Positions 1 to 9,957 of a DNA stretch of 64,000 nt are shown piece by piece. How positions within the stretch are numbered: the stretch's first letter is position 1; every line of letters starts with the position of its first letter. The stretch spans positions 1 to 64,000 of the forward strand of contig NZ_JAQLDU010000008.1 of the NCBI RefSeq assembly GCF_028209625.1. Reading direction: 5' to 3'. The translations under genes were made by a program, and so were the position numbers. Origin of the DNA: Collinsella aerofaciens (GTDB taxonomy: Bacteria; Actinomycetota; Coriobacteriia; Coriobacteriales; Coriobacteriaceae). The notes under the pieces were generated by a model. The model did not search any database. It worked only from the letters and a program-made list of their open reading frames with translations, and was not told the origin of the DNA.

Positions 1-90
1 TCTTCCTGCGGGGCATTTCCGATGCCTCCCTTTTCTCGAACCTTAATTTCAAAGTCCAAGAAATGGGATGCAGTTCAAATGAGTGGTTTC

Positions 91-117
91 AGTCATTTAA
101 GTCTGTCCCCAATGAGT
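91..117. repeat. YGTCCC-core hairpin, copy 1
   Basis: Arms AGTCATT and AATGAGT (one mismatch) flank a 13-base core ending in CTGTCCCC. It lies in the gene-free first 214 bases, which hold no coding region I can support. A short direct repeat, aaaatagttcgc, occurs twice just downstream (about 124-160). It belongs to the dispersed family described in the findings. Confidence 0.75.
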
Positions 118-214
118 AGGTTGGAAAATAGTTCGCGCACGTCGCTTAAAAATAGTTCGCCCGGGTTTACTATTAACCTAGAAAAGTAGCAGATGGCTAA
201 CAACGGGGGATAAG

Positions 215-928
<714 letters not shown>

Positions 929-936
929 GCGGCGCC

Positions 937-3603
937 ATGACACCTCTCGCAAAACGTCTCCCGCGCGAGCTGCGCCGCAATATCGGCAAGTACCTGGGCA
1001 TCTTTTTGCTTATGTGCGGAAGCATCGCCCTCACGTCGGGCTTTTTGCTCGCGGCGCATTCCATCGGCTGCCTCATTGACGACATGCGCGACGACTACAC
1101 GATTGAGGACGGCCGCGTGACTACCTCCTTCGAGGCCACCAAAGATCAGCTCAAGGCTGCCGAAGACGCGGCTGAGGACGTCGGCGGCGTTACGTTCTAC
1201 AAGAACTTCTCTATCGACGCCATCATCAAAAAGGCGGCTGGCGACGACGGCACCAAGCGCACCCTGCGCACCTACGCGCATCGCACCAAGGTTGACATTG
1301 CGTCCTACTGCGAAGGCAGGCAGCCCAAGACGGACGATGAGGTGGCAATCGACCGTGTCTTCGCCACCAACAACGACCTCGCCGTGGGCGATAAGGTCGA
1401 GCTTGAGGGCCGCACCTACACCATCTGCGGCATCATGACCCAGCCCGATAGCCAGGCGTTGTTCCTCGACAATTCGGACTTTACGGTGAACACCATCACG
1501 TACGGCGTGGCCGAGGTCACCGACGCCGGCTTTGCCGCGCTTGAGGACGCCGGCGGCGCGCCTGCCTACACCTACTCCTTCACCTTTGCCGATCGCGATC
1601 TCCCCACCGCGGATCGCATCGATGCGGAGCAGGATATGGTCGAGGCGCTGACCGATGCCGATGCGCGCGTGGACGATCTGATCGATGCCGATTCCAATCA
1701 GGGCATTGGCTATGCGCGCGACGACGTGGACGGCGACTCCATGATGTGGATGACGTTGCTCGACATCATCATCGTGATCATGGCGTTTGTCTTTGTGGTG
1801 CTCACCGACGCCACCATCGAGGAGGAGAGCGCCATTATCGGCACGCTGCTCGCCAGCGGCTATCGCCGTCGCGAAATCGTGCTGCACTACCTAGCGCTTC
1901 CCGCCATCGTAGGCGTGGCCGCGGCGCTACTGGGCACCGCTCTCGGCGTTGCGTTCTTTACCGAGCCCATGCGCGGTCTCTACTACGGCTCGTACAGCCT
2001 GCCGCCCTTCCAGGTGTACTGGAGCTGGGAGATCTTTGTGAAGTGCGCCGTGGTTCCCGCCGCCGCGCTCATTCTCATCACGCTGGTGGGCCTGCTTCGC
2101 AAGATGGGCAAGACGCCGTTGCAGTTCCTTCGTCACGAGGCGAGCGGCAAATCGGGCACCAAGCGCGGCCTGCAGCTGCCGGAGCGCATGGGCTTTGTCT
2201 CGCGCTTCCGCCTGCGCGTCTTCCTGCGCAACCTGGGCAACTTCGCCACGCTCTTCGTGGGCATTGCATTCGCCTCGCTGCTGCTGCTCTTTGGCCTGGC
2301 GATTTTGCCCACGATGACGCACTACGCGGACAACCTCGAGACGAGCCTGGTCGCCGAGCATCAGTACACACTCAAGGCGCCGCTGGAGCTCGAGGGCACT
2401 GCCGAGGAGCGCGAGCAGTGGTCGGCGCTCGAGCGCTTGCAGTCGATTGACGGCGCGCTGCTCTCCGCCGCCCAGGATGCCGATGACGAGCTTGACGACG
2501 CGGCCGATGCGGCGCAGACGGCAGCCGATGCCGCGACCGCATCTCCGTCTGCCGAGAGCCTGACTGCAGCGCAGGATGCGCTTGCTAAGGTCAAGGACAA
2601 GAAGGATGCGCTCTACGCACGCCTCGACGATCTTGCCGATGCCCTCGGCTGCGACCGCGATGAGGCCATCGACCTGATCGACAAGGCCTCTAAGATCGAC
2701 ACCGACAACGACGACATTCACCCGATCAACACGACCGACAACGGCGCGGGCGCAATCGCGCAGGCCGAGAAATATGCCTTTTACCAGCTGCAATACGACC
2801 GCGGCGATGGTAATGGCGAGGAGACGATTTCCGTCTACGGCATTTCATCTCATTCGCGCTATTGGAAAGACCTCAACGTCGGCGACGGGCGCGTCGTCTT
2901 TGGCGGCGGTCTGCTCGATAAGTTTGGCTGGAGCGAGGGCCAGAAGGTCGAGCTTCGCGACAAGTACGAGGCTCGGGATTATTCTCTTGAGTACGCGGGT
3001 AAGGACTGTATCTGGGGTTCAAAGTCGGACATGAATATCTATATGAGCATCGATGACTTTAACGAGCTGTTCGGCAACGACGCCGCCTACTTTAACGGCT
3101 ATGTGAGCGACGAGAAGCTCGACCTCGATGCTCGTTACTTTGCCGGTGACACCACGCCCAACGACATGCGCGCCGTGGGTGACCAGTTCATCGGCATGAT
3201 GAGCAAAATGATCGGCATGATGGTCGGGCTCGCGGTGTTTATCTTCCTGCTGTTTATGTACCTGCTGACCAAGGCGGTGATCGACCACAGCGCCCGTTCG
3301 ATCAGCTACATGAAAGTCTTTGGCTATCGCGATAGCGAGATCTCGCATCTGTACATCCGCTCGATCACGCTGTGCGTGGCGGCGTCGCTCGTGCTGAGCC
3401 TGCCGGTCATTATTGGCTCGCTCACGGCCATCTTCCGCTCGATGCTGCTCGCCTATAACGGCAATATCGAGATCTACGTGCCCGCTTGGTCCATGGCTGC
3501 ATGCGTCGGCATCGGCTTTGCGACCTACCTGGTCGTGGCGCTGCTACACACGCGCTCCATCAAGCGCGTCAGCCTGGCCGAAGCCCTCAAGGTGCAGGAG
3601 TAG
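937..3603 (+). CDS. FtsX-like ABC permease
   Basis: An 888-residue membrane permease, partner of the preceding ATPase. I place the start at ATG 937 (MTPLAKRLPREL), just after the ATPase stop; the frame is open further upstream but there it only overlaps the ATPase gene. Membrane segments are seen near residues 18-40, then a group at about 270-390 (an FtsX domain with the GYRRREI cytoplasmic motif), one near 435, and a second FtsX domain at about 750-885 (FGYRDSEI). Between them lies a large extracytoplasmic part with an Ala/Asp-rich, probably coiled-coil stretch at about 485-590. This two-FtsX layout matches Gram-positive antimicrobial-peptide or lipoprotein exporters. The gene is followed at once by a long dyad, a possible transcription end. 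Confidence 0.9.
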   Translation: MTPLAKRLPRELRRNIGKYLGIFLLMCGSIALTSGFLLAAHSIGCLIDDMRDDYTIEDGRVTTSFEATKDQLKAAEDAAEDVGGVTFYKNFSIDAIIKKAAGDDGTKRTLRTYAHRTKVDIASYCEGRQPKTDDEVAIDRVFATNNDLAVGDKVELEGRTYTICGIMTQPDSQALFLDNSDFTVNTITYGVAEVTDAGFAALEDAGGAPAYTYSFTFADRDLPTADRIDAEQDMVEALTDADARVDDLIDADSNQGIGYARDDVDGDSMMWMTLLDIIIVIMAFVFVVLTDATIEEESAIIGTLLASGYRRREIVLHYLALPAIVGVAAALLGTALGVAFFTEPMRGLYYGSYSLPPFQVYWSWEIFVKCAVVPAAALILITLVGLLRKMGKTPLQFLRHEASGKSGTKRGLQLPERMGFVSRFRLRVFLRNLGNFATLFVGIAFASLLLLFGLAILPTMTHYADNLETSLVAEHQYTLKAPLELEGTAEEREQWSALERLQSIDGALLSAAQDADDELDDAADAAQTAADAATASPSAESLTAAQDALAKVKDKKDALYARLDDLADALGCDRDEAIDLIDKASKIDTDNDDIHPINTTDNGAGAIAQAEKYAFYQLQYDRGDGNGEETISVYGISSHSRYWKDLNVGDGRVVFGGGLLDKFGWSEGQKVELRDKYEARDYSLEYAGKDCIWGSKSDMNIYMSIDDFNELFGNDAAYFNGYVSDEKLDLDARYFAGDTTPNDMRAVGDQFIGMMSKMIGMMVGLAVFIFLLFMYLLTKAVIDHSARSISYMKVFGYRDSEISHLYIRSITLCVAASLVLSLPVIIGSLTAIFRSMLLAYNGNIEIYVPAWSMAACVGIGFATYLVVALLHTRSIKRVSLAEALKVQE

Positions 3604-3608
3604 TCATC

Positions 3609-3665
3609 GGGGACAGTCTTTGCCGATTCGCCGGCTCGCCGGCCGGACTGGCAAGGACTGTCCCT
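3609..3665. repeat. Long imperfect inverted repeat after the permease gene
   Basis: Outer arms GGGACAGTC and GACTGTCCC pair perfectly, followed inwards by TTTGCC/GGCAAG and a CCGGC/GCCGG centre. It has no T-run, so it is not a textbook intrinsic terminator. The outer arm carries the same CTGTCCC string found in the dispersed hairpins. Confidence 0.6.
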
Positions 3666-3670
3666 GGCGG

Positions 3671-3699
3671 CACTCATTTAAGTCTGTCCCCAATGAGTG
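3671..3699. repeat. YGTCCC-core hairpin, copy 2
   Basis: Perfect 8-base arms CACTCATT (3671-3678) and AATGAGTG (3692-3699) around the core TAAGTCTGTCCCC. It is identical, in reverse orientation, to the copy at 61379-61407. Confidence 0.85.
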
Positions 3700-3795
3700 G
3701 CCGTAGCGACTCGGCGTTGCGCTTGACTTCAACCCCACTTCAATGGGTACCATCCTCTATGTCTGTAACGCCATATAGACCGAGGGGATATAACT

Positions 3796-5001
3796 ATGAC
3801 CGCAACTGCACCCGCAGCACCCGCTAAGGTGTACTTCACCAACCTGCGCACGCATGCTCGCGAGAGCCAGCTTGACAAGCTTAAGCGCCTCATCCGTCGC
3901 GCCGGCATTGAGCAGATCGACTTTGAGAACAAGTTCGTCGCCATTAAGATTCACTTTGGCGAGCTGGGCAACCTGAGCTTTTTGCGCCCCAACTACGCCC
4001 GCGCCGTCGCGGATGTCGTGAAGGAGCTGGGCGGCAAGCCCTTCCTTACCGACTGCAACACGCTCTATGTGGGTAGCCGCAAAAATGCGCTCGAGCACAT
4101 CGACACCGCCTACCAGAATGGCTTTACCCCGTATGCCACGGGCTGCCAGGTCATCATCGCCGACGGACTCAAGGGTACCGACGAGGCGCTCGTTCCGGTC
4201 GAGGGCGGCGAGTGCGTGCACGAGGCCAAGATCGGCCAGGCACTCATGGATGCCGATATCGTGATCAGCCTCACCCACTTTAAGGGCCATGAGCAGGCCG
4301 GCTTTGGCGGTGCCATGAAGAACCTGGGTATGGGCGGCGGCAGCCGTGCCGGCAAGATGGAGCAGCACGCCGCTGGCAAGCCGAGCGTCGATACCACCAA
4401 CTGCGTAGGTTGCCGTGCCTGCGAGAAGATATGCGCGCACAGCGCCATCACGTTTGACGGTACGCGTGAGCGCGAGCTTGCCAACGGCAACACCCGTACG
4501 GTTCACGTCGCCGCTATCGACCACGATCGCTGCGTGGGCTGCGGCCGTTGCATTGCGGCGTGCAACCAGGACTGCATCAAGCCCGACTATGATGCCGCGG
4601 CCGACGTGCTCAACTACAAGATCGCCGAGTACACGAAGGCCATTGTTCAGGATCGCCCCAGCTTCCACATCTCGCTTGCCATGGACATCAGCCCCAACTG
4701 CGACTGCCACCCCGAAAACGACACGCCCATCGTCAACGACATCGGCATGTTCGCGAGCTTCGACCCGGTCGCCATCGACCAGGCCTGCGCCGACGCCGTC
4801 CTGGCGTCCGAGCCGCTGCCTAACACCGAGCTTACCGACAGCGCGGCCAAGATGGAGCATAATCACGAGCATCTGGAGGGCGAGCAGGCCAAGGATCCCT
4901 TCTGCATCACGCATCCCGACACCGACTGGCGCGCGTGCATCGCGCATGCCGAGAAGATCGGCCTGGGCACGAGCAAGTACGAGCTCATCGAGGTCAAGTA
5001 G
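3796..5001 (+). CDS. DUF362 domain protein with two [4Fe-4S] ferredoxin motifs
   Basis: A 401-residue soluble iron-sulfur protein. The N-terminal ~190 and C-terminal ~130 residues form the DUF362 domain (KIHFGELGN, SLTHFKGHEQAGFGGAMKN). An inserted bacterial ferredoxin module carries CVGCRACEKIC near residue 202 and CVGCGRCIAACNQDC near residue 245, enough for two [4Fe-4S] clusters. The ATG at 3796 follows a GAGGGG site. The function of DUF362-ferredoxin proteins is not established; an electron-transfer or cofactor role is only inferred. It stands alone, with its own terminator downstream. Confidence 0.9.
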   Translation: MTATAPAAPAKVYFTNLRTHARESQLDKLKRLIRRAGIEQIDFENKFVAIKIHFGELGNLSFLRPNYARAVADVVKELGGKPFLTDCNTLYVGSRKNALEHIDTAYQNGFTPYATGCQVIIADGLKGTDEALVPVEGGECVHEAKIGQALMDADIVISLTHFKGHEQAGFGGAMKNLGMGGGSRAGKMEQHAAGKPSVDTTNCVGCRACEKICAHSAITFDGTRERELANGNTRTVHVAAIDHDRCVGCGRCIAACNQDCIKPDYDAAADVLNYKIAEYTKAIVQDRPSFHISLAMDISPNCDCHPENDTPIVNDIGMFASFDPVAIDQACADAVLASEPLPNTELTDSAAKMEHNHEHLEGEQAKDPFCITHPDTDWRACIAHAEKIGLGTSKYELIEVK

Positions 5002-5048
5002 CTCTTAGCTATTGGACAAAACAAGCGCCTTTGTGGCGCAAGTCGAGC

Positions 5049-5087
5049 AAAAGCCGCCCGTGAGCACAGCGCCCACGGGCGGCTTTT
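5049..5087 (+). terminator. Intrinsic terminator after the DUF362 gene
   Basis: A 14-base perfect stem (AAAAGCCGCCCGTG with its complement) ends in TTTT. The symmetric A and T tracts mean it could also act for the convergent hydrolase gene on the minus strand. Confidence 0.8.
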
Positions 5088-5211
5088 CGGAAGTATGCGG
5101 CAAATTTCGAGACCGCCGAGCACACGACGTTTTTTGGCAACAAAACCCCTGATAAATTGTTGATAAAACTGCGGTCTGGTCGGCAGTTCCAGATTTTGCC
5201 GCATACTTCCG
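5088..5211. repeat. 124-bp element bounded by a 17-bp inverted repeat
   Basis: CGGAAGTATGCGGCAAA at 5088-5104 is repeated in perfect inverted form at 5195-5211. Inward of this the two arms stay related (GACCGCCGAGC against its counterpart GCCGACCAGACC), so the element is an old imperfect palindrome. It holds no coding region. Confidence 0.7.
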
Positions 5212-5252
5212 AAAATAGGGGGCCAGATAAAGCCCCGGACGTTGCTTTTTGC

Positions 5253-6218
5253 CTAAAAATTCTTTCCGAGGAAGTCGTCGACCGTGTTCCAGTAGAGCTC
5301 GGGGTCAACTTGCGCACTCTTGGCGTGGGTGGCGCCATGAATGGTGAGCTTTTGCTTGACCTTGCTGGAGCACGCGTCGTAGTTTTGGTCGAGCATGTCG
5401 TACGGCACAAAGGTGTCCTGGTCGCCGTGGATAAACAGCATGGGAACCGTCGCGTGTTTGAGTTGCTCCACACTGCTTGCCTTATGAAAGTCGTAGCCCG
5501 CGCGCGCGTCGCACACCAAGTTTGCTACATCGAGCAAGGGAAAGCTGGGCAGGCCGAACACGTCCTTGAGCTGCAGGGAAAACTCGTCCCAAACACTTGT
5601 ATAACCGCAGTCCTCGATAATGCATTTCACGTTGGACGGCAAAGATTCCCCCGCGACGTCCATGGCGGTTGCCGCACCCATCGACTCGCCAAAGACCAGG
5701 ATGCGCGCCTCGGGGTCAGCCTGAACGATCCGCCCAATCCATGCAACGACATCGAGCCGCTCGGGCCAGCCCATGCCGATATAGTCGCCGCCGGAGCGCT
5801 CGTGGGCACGGGCGGCAGGCGCGAGCACGTTCATGCCGCGGTCATGGAATCGTTTGGCGTATCGGGCCATACCGATGGGCTCATCGGTGTATCCGTGTAG
5901 GCAGATAGCGTAATTGTGCGTGCTCTCTGGGGCGGCAAAATACCAAGCGGAGAGCTCGGTTCCGTCATCTGCGGTGAGGCTGCTGCTCTCGCGGTTCTCT
6001 TTAAACCATGCCCGCGCCTCGGTTCCCTCGGCATCCGGCTGCTCACTTTCTTTGTCGTCCTTGCCGTCCTGCATCATCTTCATGGTGTATGGCGCGCGGG
6101 GATTCAGCGCGAAGTCAAACAGAAAGTTGCCGGCAAATCCGAGCAGCACAATGACAACCACCAGTGCAACGATGCCGGCTATCTTGAGCTTTCGATGGGA
6201 ATGTTCGTTTTGAGCCAT
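5253..6218 (-). CDS. Membrane-anchored alpha/beta hydrolase
   Basis: A 321-residue serine hydrolase with one N-terminal membrane anchor (about residues 12-38) and an extracytoplasmic catalytic domain. The nucleophile elbow is GESMG (Ser about 179), the acid is the Asp in GDQDTFVP (about 270), and the base is the His in HGATHA (about 298). LHGYTDEPIG near residue 108 supplies the oxyanion region. The family includes BEM46-like and YqkD-like hydrolases of unknown substrate. The start at 6218 (MAQNEHSHRK) is followed at once by basic residues and the membrane segment, as expected for an anchored protein. It runs convergent to the DUF362 gene and divergent from the hemolysin III gene. Confidence 0.88.
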   Translation of the reverse strand: MAQNEHSHRKLKIAGIVALVVVIVLLGFAGNFLFDFALNPRAPYTMKMMQDGKDDKESEQPDAEGTEARAWFKENRESSSLTADDGTELSAWYFAAPESTHNYAICLHGYTDEPIGMARYAKRFHDRGMNVLAPAARAHERSGGDYIGMGWPERLDVVAWIGRIVQADPEARILVFGESMGAATAMDVAGESLPSNVKCIIEDCGYTSVWDEFSLQLKDVFGLPSFPLLDVANLVCDARAGYDFHKASSVEQLKHATVPMLFIHGDQDTFVPYDMLDQNYDACSSKVKQKLTIHGATHAKSAQVDPELYWNTVDDFLGKNF

Positions 6219-6404
6219 GCGGTATTCTCCTATAAGATGTTAATACATCAACATTTAAAACAAGCGCATTATGGATGTTCGCCGTTGATGCGTCAACAAG
6301 CAAAGAATGGGTAAACAAAGGGTCACGTATGGTGCAAATTTCGCACGTACCCAGACGCTTTGATATAGTGTTGAGAACTCTTTACATTGGAGGATGTAAC
6401 CGGC

Positions 6405-7088
6405 ATGTCCGATTCGAGCGACAGTTCCAAGCCGCGACCCAAGATCGCGGCCGTTCCGCACTACACGGTGGGCGAGGAGATCATGAACTCCGTCACCCAT
6501 GGTGTCGGCTGCTTGCTGGGTATCGCGGGTCTGGTGCTCCTGATCGTATTCGCTGCACTGCGCGGCGGTGGCCCGGCCCACATGGCCGCGGCAATTGTCT
6601 ATGGCGTCAGCATCATCCTCGAGTACCTAGCCTCCACGCTCTACCATGCGATTCAACCCGCGCGCGCCAAGCGCGTGTTCCGCATCATCGACCACAGCTG
6701 CATCTACCTGCTCATAGCCGGCAGCTATACGCCGTTTTGCCTCATCACGCTCGCAAACGACGGCGGCGCTGTGCTGTTCTTTGCCGTATGGGCCATCGCC
6801 ATTATCGGCATCGCCCTCGAGTGCTTTATGCGCGAGCGTCAACCGCACTGGGTAAGCGGCCTGGTCTACCTGCTGATGGGCTGGCTTGTCGTCTTTAAGC
6901 TGCCCGAACTTGTGGCACTGCTCAACCCCGTGGCACTTGCCCTGCTCGCCGTCGGCGGCGTGTGCTACACCGCGGGCGTGCCGTTCTATATCGCCAAAAA
7001 CGTGCGCTATCTGCACAGTGTGTTCCACCTGTGGGTGCTCGCCGGCAGTATCTTCCAGTTCATGGCGGTGATCCTCTTCGTAATCTAG
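6405..7088 (+). CDS. Hemolysin III family (PAQR/YqfA-like) membrane protein
   Basis: A 227-residue protein with seven predicted membrane helices. Family signatures are visible: YLASTLYHAIQP, RIIDHSCIYLLIAGSYTPF and a late HSVFHLW histidine pair, which in PAQR proteins help bind a metal. I chose ATG 6405 because TTGGAGGATG gives a good ribosome site upstream; a TTG six codons earlier is the alternative. Bacterial members are called hemolysin III but most are thought to act in membrane lipid homeostasis. Confidence 0.9.
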   Translation: MSDSSDSSKPRPKIAAVPHYTVGEEIMNSVTHGVGCLLGIAGLVLLIVFAALRGGGPAHMAAAIVYGVSIILEYLASTLYHAIQPARAKRVFRIIDHSCIYLLIAGSYTPFCLITLANDGGAVLFFAVWAIAIIGIALECFMRERQPHWVSGLVYLLMGWLVVFKLPELVALLNPVALALLAVGGVCYTAGVPFYIAKNVRYLHSVFHLWVLAGSIFQFMAVILFVI

Positions 7089-7199
7089 CGACCACGCCTG
7101 CGCGCTCGCGTCCTTGTTTGGGCGCCGGCGCAATTGCCCTACCCGTCACCTACGCTTACTACCCAACGTCCCGAATCTTGGAGGTTCGAGAAACTCCCG

Positions 7200-8573
7200 A
7201 TGGACATAACCATCTCCCTTATCACCACCCTCGTTTTGACCCTCATCAACGGCTACTTCTCTATGTCCGAGATGGCGCTCACCACGGCCAAGCGCGCCGT
7301 GCTGGAGCACGAGGCCGAGGAAGGCGACAAGCGCGCCGAGCGTGCCATTAAGCTGGCTGCCGACTCCGACCAACTGCTCGCCACCATCCAGGTCGCCATC
7401 ACGCTCGTGGGCTTCGCCTCGTCTGCCGTCGCCTCGACGAGCCTGTCCGACCCGCTCGCCACGTGGCTCATGAGCTTTGGCATCGCGCCGCTCTCCGCCA
7501 TCGCGCGCGGCCTGGCGCCGGTCATCATCACCGTCGCCGTCGCCTTCGTATCCATCGTGATCGGCGAGCTCGTGCCCAAGCGCATCGGCCTTGCTAACGC
7601 CGAGGGCGTATCCAAGCAGGTCGTGGGACCGCTCTCCGTATTCCAAAAGATCGCCCGCCCGCTCGTGTGGCTGACCGGTGCCTGCTCCGACGGCCTGGCC
7701 CGCATCCTGCGCATCAAGAGCGCCGACGACCGCCAGAACGTCTCGGAGGAAGAGATCAAGTACATGGTCTCGGAGCAGGACGACCTGCTCGACGAGGAAA
7801 AGCGCATGATCCACGAGATCTTCGACCTGGGCGACACCGTTGCCCGCGAGGTCATGGTGCCGCGCGTGGACACCACCATGTGCGAGGATGACGAGACGGT
7901 CGCCGACGTGCTGTCCACCATGCGCCAGACCGGCTTTAGCCGCATCCCCGTCTATCACGAGGATCCCGACAACGTCGCCGGCATCGCGCACATCAAGGAC
8001 CTGATCCAGCCTTCGCTCGATGGCAAGGGCGACCAGCCTATCGCCGACTTTTTGCGCGACGCCACCTTTGTGCCCGACACCAAGGACATCCTGCCGCTGC
8101 TGTCCGAGATGCAGACCTCGCACGACCAGATCGTAGTGGTCGTGGACGAGTACGGCGGCACGGCCGGTATTATCACCATCGAGGACATCGTCGAGGAGAT
8201 CGTCGGCGAGATCGAGGACGAGTTCGACCCCGACAACAAGTACCTCACGCGCCTCTCACGCCGCGAGTGGCTCGTCGATGGGCGTTTTTCGTGCGATGAC
8301 GCGATTGAGCTTGGTTGGCCGCTCGAGGAAAGCGATGATTATGAGACCATCGCCGGCTGGATTTTGGAGCTTTGTGACTCGGTGCCCGACATCGGAGAGG
8401 TGTTTGAGGTCGCGGGGTACAAGTTTAAAGTGCAGTCGATGCGTGGCCAGCGCATCTCGCTCATTCGCGTGATCGCTCCGGCCGAAACCGATAAGAAGGA
8501 TTCCGAGTCTTCGGCAGACGAGCCGACGACGTCGGGTGCGGGTTCCGCGAATCCGCACGACGGCGACGAGTAG
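7200..8573 (+). CDS. CNNM/CorC-type transporter-associated CBS protein
   Basis: A 457-residue protein of the hemolysin C/CNNM family. The N-terminal ~190 residues form the DUF21 membrane domain (SMSEMALTTAKRA, TLVGFASSAVAST). A CBS pair follows at about 200-330 (MVPRVDTTMCEDDETV; HDQIVVVVDEYGGTAGIIT) and a CorC_HlyC domain at about 340-430. Bacterial relatives such as CorC/MpfA act in Mg2+ and other divalent-cation efflux. ATG 7200 is the only sensible start before the membrane helix; a GGAGG lies 15 bases upstream, rather far. The C-terminal 30 residues are acidic and low in complexity. Confidence 0.9.
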   Translation: MDITISLITTLVLTLINGYFSMSEMALTTAKRAVLEHEAEEGDKRAERAIKLAADSDQLLATIQVAITLVGFASSAVASTSLSDPLATWLMSFGIAPLSAIARGLAPVIITVAVAFVSIVIGELVPKRIGLANAEGVSKQVVGPLSVFQKIARPLVWLTGACSDGLARILRIKSADDRQNVSEEEIKYMVSEQDDLLDEEKRMIHEIFDLGDTVAREVMVPRVDTTMCEDDETVADVLSTMRQTGFSRIPVYHEDPDNVAGIAHIKDLIQPSLDGKGDQPIADFLRDATFVPDTKDILPLLSEMQTSHDQIVVVVDEYGGTAGIITIEDIVEEIVGEIEDEFDPDNKYLTRLSRREWLVDGRFSCDDAIELGWPLEESDDYETIAGWILELCDSVPDIGEVFEVAGYKFKVQSMRGQRISLIRVIAPAETDKKDSESSADEPTTSGAGSANPHDGDE

Positions 8574-8597
8574 GACAAGGAAGAGTAGGGGAGAGTT

Positions 8598-9431
8598 ATG
8601 GCAGGCCTGTTCAACATCCTTAAGGTCACCGTCAGCGAGGACAAGATCTGCGCGCATGTGCTGGTGAACCCCGGCATGCCGCTCATGACCTCGGAGGACA
8701 TAGAGGCCACGGCGCGCGTGTACTACCTGGTGCCGGCGATTGCCAAGCACCTGTGCCTGGGCGATTCCGGCCGCGAGTTCCAGGACTGCATGGGTCAGAC
8801 CGAGCTCTGCCACCTGCTGGAGCACGTGACGGTCGAGCTCATGAACGAGACCGGTCTTGCCGGTAGCATCTCGTGCGGCCGCACGCGCGTAAGCGAGCAT
8901 GACGAGCGTGTCTTTGAGGTCGAGCTTTCGTGTCCCGACGACGCACTGGCCATCGGTGCGCTGTCGTCGGCCACCTTTATGATGGACTGGGCGTACCTGC
9001 ACGCCGACCAGCCTGCCCCCGACGTGGAAGGCACGGTCGCGGGCCTGCGCAACCTGGTGCTGGGCATGCGCGCCGAGGCCGAGGGCAAGGATCCTCACGA
9101 GGCCGTCGCCGCCGCGAACGGCGAAGATGCTGCCGAGGACGAGGGCGCTGACGAGGGCGATGTGCCGGTCGACGCCGAGCCCGTTGCCGATGCGACCGCC
9201 GAGCCCGTTCCCACCGAGCCCCAGGGCGTCCCCAACTTTGACGACGAGCCCCAGGTGGCGATTGATACCGAGGGCGCGGTTGCCGAGAACCACGAGGCCT
9301 CCGCTGCCGTCTTTGGCGGTGCGGCGACGGTTCCGGCAGGACCTGCGCATGAGGGCGGCCTGCCGCTCGTGGACGGCGCCGGCGAGGACCCGGGTGCCAC
9401 GGTGGCCATGCCGGCTATGCCTCAGGAGTAG
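8598..9431 (+). CDS. Stand-alone protein resembling the cyanophycin-synthetase N-terminal domain
   Basis: A 277-residue soluble protein. Residues 1-160 resemble the domain that precedes the ATP-grasp and Mur-ligase parts of cyanophycin synthetase: TELCHLLEHVTVELMNETG and the following CGRTR recall its E-H-x-ALEL...FGRTR pattern. Here no ATP-grasp or ligase domain follows; residues 170-277 are an Ala/Glu/Pro-rich, probably disordered tail. It has a good AGGGGAG site and starts 24 bases after the CNNM-type gene, so co-transcription is likely. No cyanophycin gene is present in the window. Function unknown; the domain match is by eye and should be treated as moderate. Confidence 0.6.
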   Translation: MAGLFNILKVTVSEDKICAHVLVNPGMPLMTSEDIEATARVYYLVPAIAKHLCLGDSGREFQDCMGQTELCHLLEHVTVELMNETGLAGSISCGRTRVSEHDERVFEVELSCPDDALAIGALSSATFMMDWAYLHADQPAPDVEGTVAGLRNLVLGMRAEAEGKDPHEAVAAANGEDAAEDEGADEGDVPVDAEPVADATAEPVPTEPQGVPNFDDEPQVAIDTEGAVAENHEASAAVFGGAATVPAGPAHEGGLPLVDGAGEDPGATVAMPAMPQE

Positions 9432-9567
9432 GCCTACGCGTTTATCACCATCACGCACCTGCACCTTTGCCGTACGCAGATGAGCGGAGCGGCAAGTGAT
9501 GCGCTGCGGGTATAATGGACAGCATTCAAACGGTGGGCACCGACGTGCCCGCAGGAGAGGAATGATC

Positions 9568-9957
9568 ATGGGTAAGACTTTCAGCTTTGTCTCCGGCGCA
9601 CTTTTTGGTGCTGCTGCCGGCGCTATTATCGGTGTTGCTCTGGCTCCGCGCTCGGGCGCCGAGACCCGCGCCATGGCTGCCGATATCGCCAACGACGCCT
9701 GGGACAATATGCGCGACACCTACGAGCACAGCGCCGAGGAGGCCCGTGCTGCGGTGAATGACTTTGGCCCGATGGTCGACGCCAAGACTGACGACCTACG
9801 CGCCAAGGTCGACCTGGCCCGCGAGCGCATGGACCAGCTGCGCGAGCAGCTCAACGACGCCATTTCGGGTGGCAACGTGACGCCTGCCGCCGACGTCGTG
9901 GTCGAGAACGCCGTCGAGGCTGATGCCGAGGCTGCGGAGCCCTCGACCGAGGCATAA
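9568..9957 (+). CDS. YtxH-like small membrane protein
   Basis: A 129-residue protein with the glycine-rich membrane segment typical of YtxH (SFVSGALFGAAAGAIIGVAL), the APRSGAETR motif right after it, and a helical cytoplasmic tail ending in acidic low-complexity sequence. GCAGGAGAGG precedes two possible starts, 9562 and 9568; 9568 has the better spacing. The stop overlaps the next start by one base (TAATG), so the two genes are translationally coupled. YtxH proteins are often general-stress proteins; the exact role is unknown. Confidence 0.85.
   Translation: MGKTFSFVSGALFGAAAGAIIGVALAPRSGAETRAMAADIANDAWDNMRDTYEHSAEEARAAVNDFGPMVDAKTDDLRAKVDLARERMDQLREQLNDAISGGNVTPAADVVVENAVEADAEAAEPSTEA

Noticed and set aside
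5009..5473. 154-codon minus-strand frame between the DUF362 and hydrolase genes
   Set aside because: It crosses a terminator and an inverted repeat and overlaps the hydrolase gene's 3' end in another frame.
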